Shown: positions 61,113-64,000 of the stretch, one piece after another
How the letters are laid out: each line of letters opens with the position of its first letter
How positions within the stretch are numbered: the stretch's first letter is position 1
Assembly (NCBI GenBank): GCA_017555205.1
Contig: JAFZGW010000013.1
Location: 186,001 to 250,000, forward strand
Direction of reading: 5' to 3'
Length of the DNA: 64,000 bases
DNA from: Akkermansia sp.
GTDB taxonomy: Bacteria; Verrucomicrobiota; Verrucomicrobiia; Verrucomicrobiales; Akkermansiaceae
Notes under the pieces: model-generated
What the model saw: only the letters and a program-made list of their open reading frames with translations
What the model was told of the DNA's origin: nothing
The model's database searches: none
Made by a program: the position numbers and the translations under genes

Positions 61113-63557
61113 ATGGGCAGCAGATTTTCAAACTCCGGATTCAGGCGCGCCACGCAACTGGCAACAGTTCTCGTAACCGCCGGTGCTATATGTAATGTCG
61201 ATGCGCAGGAAATTACCCCCTTGCCATCGGATATATTCGGCAAGCAAACGCCGGATACCAACCCTGTTATGGATATCACCGACCGAGCCATCAGCAATGT
61301 TGGCTTGACCCTTGAACCGGAAATACCGGAAAATCTGACCATCAACAACCAAGGTGGAGATATTCTTTACAATACAGAAGAGCGCACCATCACCTACCGC
61401 AGTAAAGGAGCCCCCATACGCATGCTGACCAGCGAAGGGTTAGAAGTTATCTGCGGTGAGATAGTAGTAAACTTACAGAAAAAACAGCTTTCGTTCTCAG
61501 GTCCGCTCTCCATTTATCAGGGAGAAAGCTTAACTCTGGCTGAAAGAGGCAGCTACGACTGGGCCACTTCCACCATGAGTGCCGAAAAAATCAAATCAAA
61601 AGTTACCGGCATCATCATTCGCGGCTCAAAAGCTGAATTCAAAAAAGACGACGAAGGAAAGTCATGCATCTACTTGCAGGATGCGTATGCCTCAACAGAT
61701 GATTCCGAAAAGCCCGACACTTGGGTAGGCACCGGAGAGATGACCGTATACCCCGGAGACTACGGTACCGTTTCCCGCCTGAGCATAGCAACGGGAGATT
61801 ACGACATTGCTGTTCCGATTTTGGGATGGTTCTCATTCTCCCACTCCCTGAATCCTCGAGAAGGCTACCTGCCTGATTTGGGTTCCAAGTCATCATGGGG
61901 CAGCTACCTCCTTAACAGCTACGGCATACTAATCGGCAATCGTCGAGTTGAGGGCAACCTGCCTGTATCGGACTACCTTCTGACCACTCATTTGGATTAC
62001 CGCACCCGCCGTGGTTTTGCTGCCGGTCTTGATTTTGAGGATTTAAAGAGGAGCGAAAACACATTTTCGGTAGGCAAATGGGAATCCTACTACGTCTACG
62101 ACGAATCTCCAAATATCAACCCCACAAACACGGAACGCGAACCGGTTGACCACGAACGTTACCGTATAGCGATAACGGGACAATGGGATTTACCTATCAA
62201 AGAGGCTACCCCCAAAACAACTTGGACAACCTCCGCTAATATCAACATTCTGAGTGATCGCTACATGCTGCGCGATTACTTCGAGAATATCAGCGAAATT
62301 AACGACAAGCCGGATAATACGGTACGAGTAACACGCAGAAGCAGACTCAGCGAAACAATGCTGATGACCCGCTTTGCGCCCAACGATTACTACACTACCG
62401 ATGAGCGAACCGAACTGTCGTACTACCGAGTGCGTTCCTCTATCGGCAAAACGGGTATAACGTATGAAACCTGGAATCGACTCGGGGTCATGCGCCAGTA
62501 TATTCCGGCAGAGGAAATGGGAACCTACCGTGCCGAGCTCGATAGCCTGACCGACCCCGACGCCAGAGCTTATTATGAGCGCTTGCTCAATACTCATACC
62601 TATGCAAGAGCCAACAGCACGCACGAATTTTCCACCAATTTCACCGTGCTGAACTTCCTCAACATTACCCCCAAAGCCGGTGTCGGTTACAGCGGTTACT
62701 ACGGAGTGGACGGTGTAGGTTCCGACAACAGATTCCTCGGCTTCTTGGGGGTGGATGCAAACTTCAAGCTGCACAAACACTACAACTCATTCAATATTCC
62801 AACCCTTGGTTACAAGGGGCTGACACACCTAATCAAGCCCTACACCACCCTCTCCCACTGCAATATATCTTCGTCCAATAACAGAGTTCCGCAGATAGAT
62901 GTGTGGTCAAACGAATTCGGTACCACCAGTAGCACTCCGATGAGCCTGGATCTCATGGGCTTCTCCGGTATCGACAGCTGGGGCACATGGAGCATTTGGC
63001 GAATCGGTATCAGCAACACATTCAACACAACGGTTGACGGCTCGCCTCACAACTTATTCAAGTGGAATTGCTTTATAGACTACAACGAGACAAACCCGAA
63101 CTCACCCAACAAGTTCTCAAATCTCTACTCTTTGGTTTCCTTTAAGCCCACGCGCGAGCTGACACTGTATTGCAACACACAGACGCCGACCATTGACAAT
63201 GGTGATGGGTTCCGCGAATACAGCTACGGTATAGCTTGGCAGCCGTTAGCGGCTCTGGAGACGCGCCTGAGCTACCGAACCCTCAAAGGCCACCCCATAC
63301 AAGACGATGCCGAACAGGTAACCCTGCAAGCCAACCTCAGAATCAACGAAAAATATTCGGCAGCCTGTAAGTGGAGCTGGGATATCGAGCATAAGCGAGT
63401 GCCGATTCAGCAATACTCCCTCTTCAAGAAAACAGGTGCATGGTATATGGGGGCTACACTGTTCCTGAGAGACAACGGCGGCAAGAAAGAAACCGGCTTC
63501 GGGGTATCCTTCACCTTGGCGGAAACCGGAACCGCCCTGCCCGTCAGCTTCTTCTGA
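61113..63557 (+). CDS. lptD: LPS-assembly outer-membrane protein LptD
   Basis: 814 residues with a signal peptide (VLVTAGAICNVDAQ). An N-terminal OstA-like beta-jellyroll (about 70-230: GGDILYNTEERTITYRSKGAPIRM, SAEKIKSKVTGIIIRGSKAEF) precedes a long beta-barrel with alternating aromatic strands and a C-terminal Phe. It inserts LPS in the outer leaflet with the lipoprotein LptE, which is not seen here. Only one cysteine pair lies near the barrel end, so the disulfide arrangement of E. coli LptD is not obvious. Likely but divergent. Confidence 0.85.
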   Translation: MGSRFSNSGFRRATQLATVLVTAGAICNVDAQEITPLPSDIFGKQTPDTNPVMDITDRAISNVGLTLEPEIPENLTINNQGGDILYNTEERTITYRSKGAPIRMLTSEGLEVICGEIVVNLQKKQLSFSGPLSIYQGESLTLAERGSYDWATSTMSAEKIKSKVTGIIIRGSKAEFKKDDEGKSCIYLQDAYASTDDSEKPDTWVGTGEMTVYPGDYGTVSRLSIATGDYDIAVPILGWFSFSHSLNPREGYLPDLGSKSSWGSYLLNSYGILIGNRRVEGNLPVSDYLLTTHLDYRTRRGFAAGLDFEDLKRSENTFSVGKWESYYVYDESPNINPTNTEREPVDHERYRIAITGQWDLPIKEATPKTTWTTSANINILSDRYMLRDYFENISEINDKPDNTVRVTRRSRLSETMLMTRFAPNDYYTTDERTELSYYRVRSSIGKTGITYETWNRLGVMRQYIPAEEMGTYRAELDSLTDPDARAYYERLLNTHTYARANSTHEFSTNFTVLNFLNITPKAGVGYSGYYGVDGVGSDNRFLGFLGVDANFKLHKHYNSFNIPTLGYKGLTHLIKPYTTLSHCNISSSNNRVPQIDVWSNEFGTTSSTPMSLDLMGFSGIDSWGTWSIWRIGISNTFNTTVDGSPHNLFKWNCFIDYNETNPNSPNKFSNLYSLVSFKPTRELTLYCNTQTPTIDNGDGFREYSYGIAWQPLAALETRLSYRTLKGHPIQDDAEQVTLQANLRINEKYSAACKWSWDIEHKRVPIQQYSLFKKTGAWYMGATLFLRDNGGKKETGFGVSFTLAETGTALPVSFF

Positions 63558-63575
63558 TACAACCCAACAAGAAAT

Positions 63576-63612
63576 ACCCCCATCGTTTGTTACACACAAG
63601 CGATGGGGGTTC
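63576..63612 (+). terminator. Hairpin after lptD
   Basis: Perfect 10-bp stem (63576-63585 with 63601-63610) with a 15-nt loop, followed by only TT, so termination may be weak. The next 140 bp are AT-rich and hold no other recognisable feature. Confidence 0.6.
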
Positions 63613-63753
63613 GAATTGAAGAAAAGAAACAATTACCCCGCAAAATATAGCAAACTTTACCCTTCAGGACACAAAAATACATTGTAATACAAATTTTAGG
63701 CTTGCTATTTGTTCAAAAAGAAGGCAGCATAGCTTCAGAAGACATAAAACGCC

Positions 63754-64000
63754 ATGTACACTCATCTAAAAATAGGAATTATTCAAAATGCAGCACTGAC
63801 TGCAGACCTTCCCAACAACCTCCGACAGATTGTACAGGGATATCGCGAATGCCTGGACCACGGCGCAAATCTGATTATAGCCTCAGCTTATTCACTGTGC
63901 GGTGCCAACCCGCAGGCCTTAAGCAACAGGCAATCATTTTTAACGCAAACTCAGGCCGCACTCGAAAGCCTTTCGCAAGAACTGGGCGATACACCTCTCA
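63754..64000 (+). CDS. nadE: NadE-like protein, N-terminal nitrilase domain, 3' truncated
   Basis: 82 residues are visible before the window ends. LKIGIIQNAALTADLPNNLRQIVQGYRECLDHGANLI aligns with the first strand-helix of the nitrilase (glutaminase) domain of glutamine-dependent NAD synthetase. At the first catalytic position, where the family has PELALCGYPP, this protein has SAYSLCGANP, so the Glu is Ala45. The glutaminase part is therefore probably inactive, unless this is a different nitrilase-fold protein. The synthetase domain would lie outside the window. Confidence 0.6.
   Translation, partial: MYTHLKIGIIQNAALTADLPNNLRQIVQGYRECLDHGANLIIASAYSLCGANPQALSNRQSFLTQTQAALESLSQELGDTPL

Noticed and set aside
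63600..63620. TTCGAA-containing stretch resembling a tRNA T-arm
   Set aside because: It is the 3' arm of the lptD terminator hairpin; no acceptor or anticodon stem can be built around it.

Overview
The window reads as chromosomal DNA of a Gram-negative bacterium, most likely a member of the Verrucomicrobiota near Akkermansiaceae. This is inferred from gene content, not from a marker search. The cell envelope is Gram-negative: there is an LptD-type outer-membrane protein, an LptF/LptG permease, an RND efflux pump and several signal-peptide or lipoprotein genes. The lineage hint comes from a GldA/GldF/GldG-like exporter followed by a DUF4340 protein, a short archaeal-type ProRS, a GTP-type PEP carboxykinase, a squalene/phytoene synthase-family enzyme, a C39-like secreted protease and a compact genome with overlapping gene ends. 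I saw no insertion sequence, prophage, CRISPR array, rRNA or tRNA.

Layout. 1-2.8 kb: the end of a sodium:solute symporter and a secreted C39-like protease. 2.9-8.4 kb: an RND pump gene and a tandemly fused double adaptor. 8.4-19.6 kb: one long minus-strand gene series (GldA/F/G-like exporter, DUF4340, prmA, tsaB, YkgJ, TerB-FHA-ABCG protein). 19.7-22.1 kb: OsmC, a membrane protein, a repeat-bearing lipoprotein, tlyA. 22.1-29.8 kb: aroK, hydrolase, secreted protein, RsmB-like methylase, ROK kinase, mutL, def, squalene/phytoene synthase. 29.8-31.4 kb: two secreted paralogues. 31.5-38.9 kb: cmk-plsC-recF, proS, an M50 protease, hisB-hisH-LptF/G. 39-46.8 kb: bL25 with a long leader, lipoprotein-rnr-BASS transporter-two YwaF paralogues, an orphan OppD-type ATPase. 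46.8-55.2 kb: comEC, cysteine desulfurase, coaD, two PilT-family ATPases, a Sel1 protein. 55.3-64 kb: dxr, rnpB, pckG, lptD and the start of a nadE-like gene.

The strongest genome-wide signal is promoter placement. I could read a sigma70-like TTGxxx / 16-18 bp / TAnnnT promoter in front of 25 protein genes. In 21 of them the -10 box ends only 6-12 nt before the start codon, so the transcript would begin at, or within a few bases of, the ATG. Genes inside operons also lack Shine-Dalgarno sequences. Leaderless or near-leaderless mRNA therefore looks like the normal form here. The few long leaders (bL25, about 110 nt; aroK, about 75 nt) stand out. This pattern was also used to choose start codons.

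Other points of interest are a covalent double RND adaptor, a PilT-family ATPase with a duplicated N-terminal domain, a ComEC whose C-terminal metallo-lactamase-like domain lacks metal ligands, a ROK kinase without the zinc motif, a NadE-like protein that has lost the nitrilase glutamate, and an unusual TerB/FHA-like/ABCG fusion.
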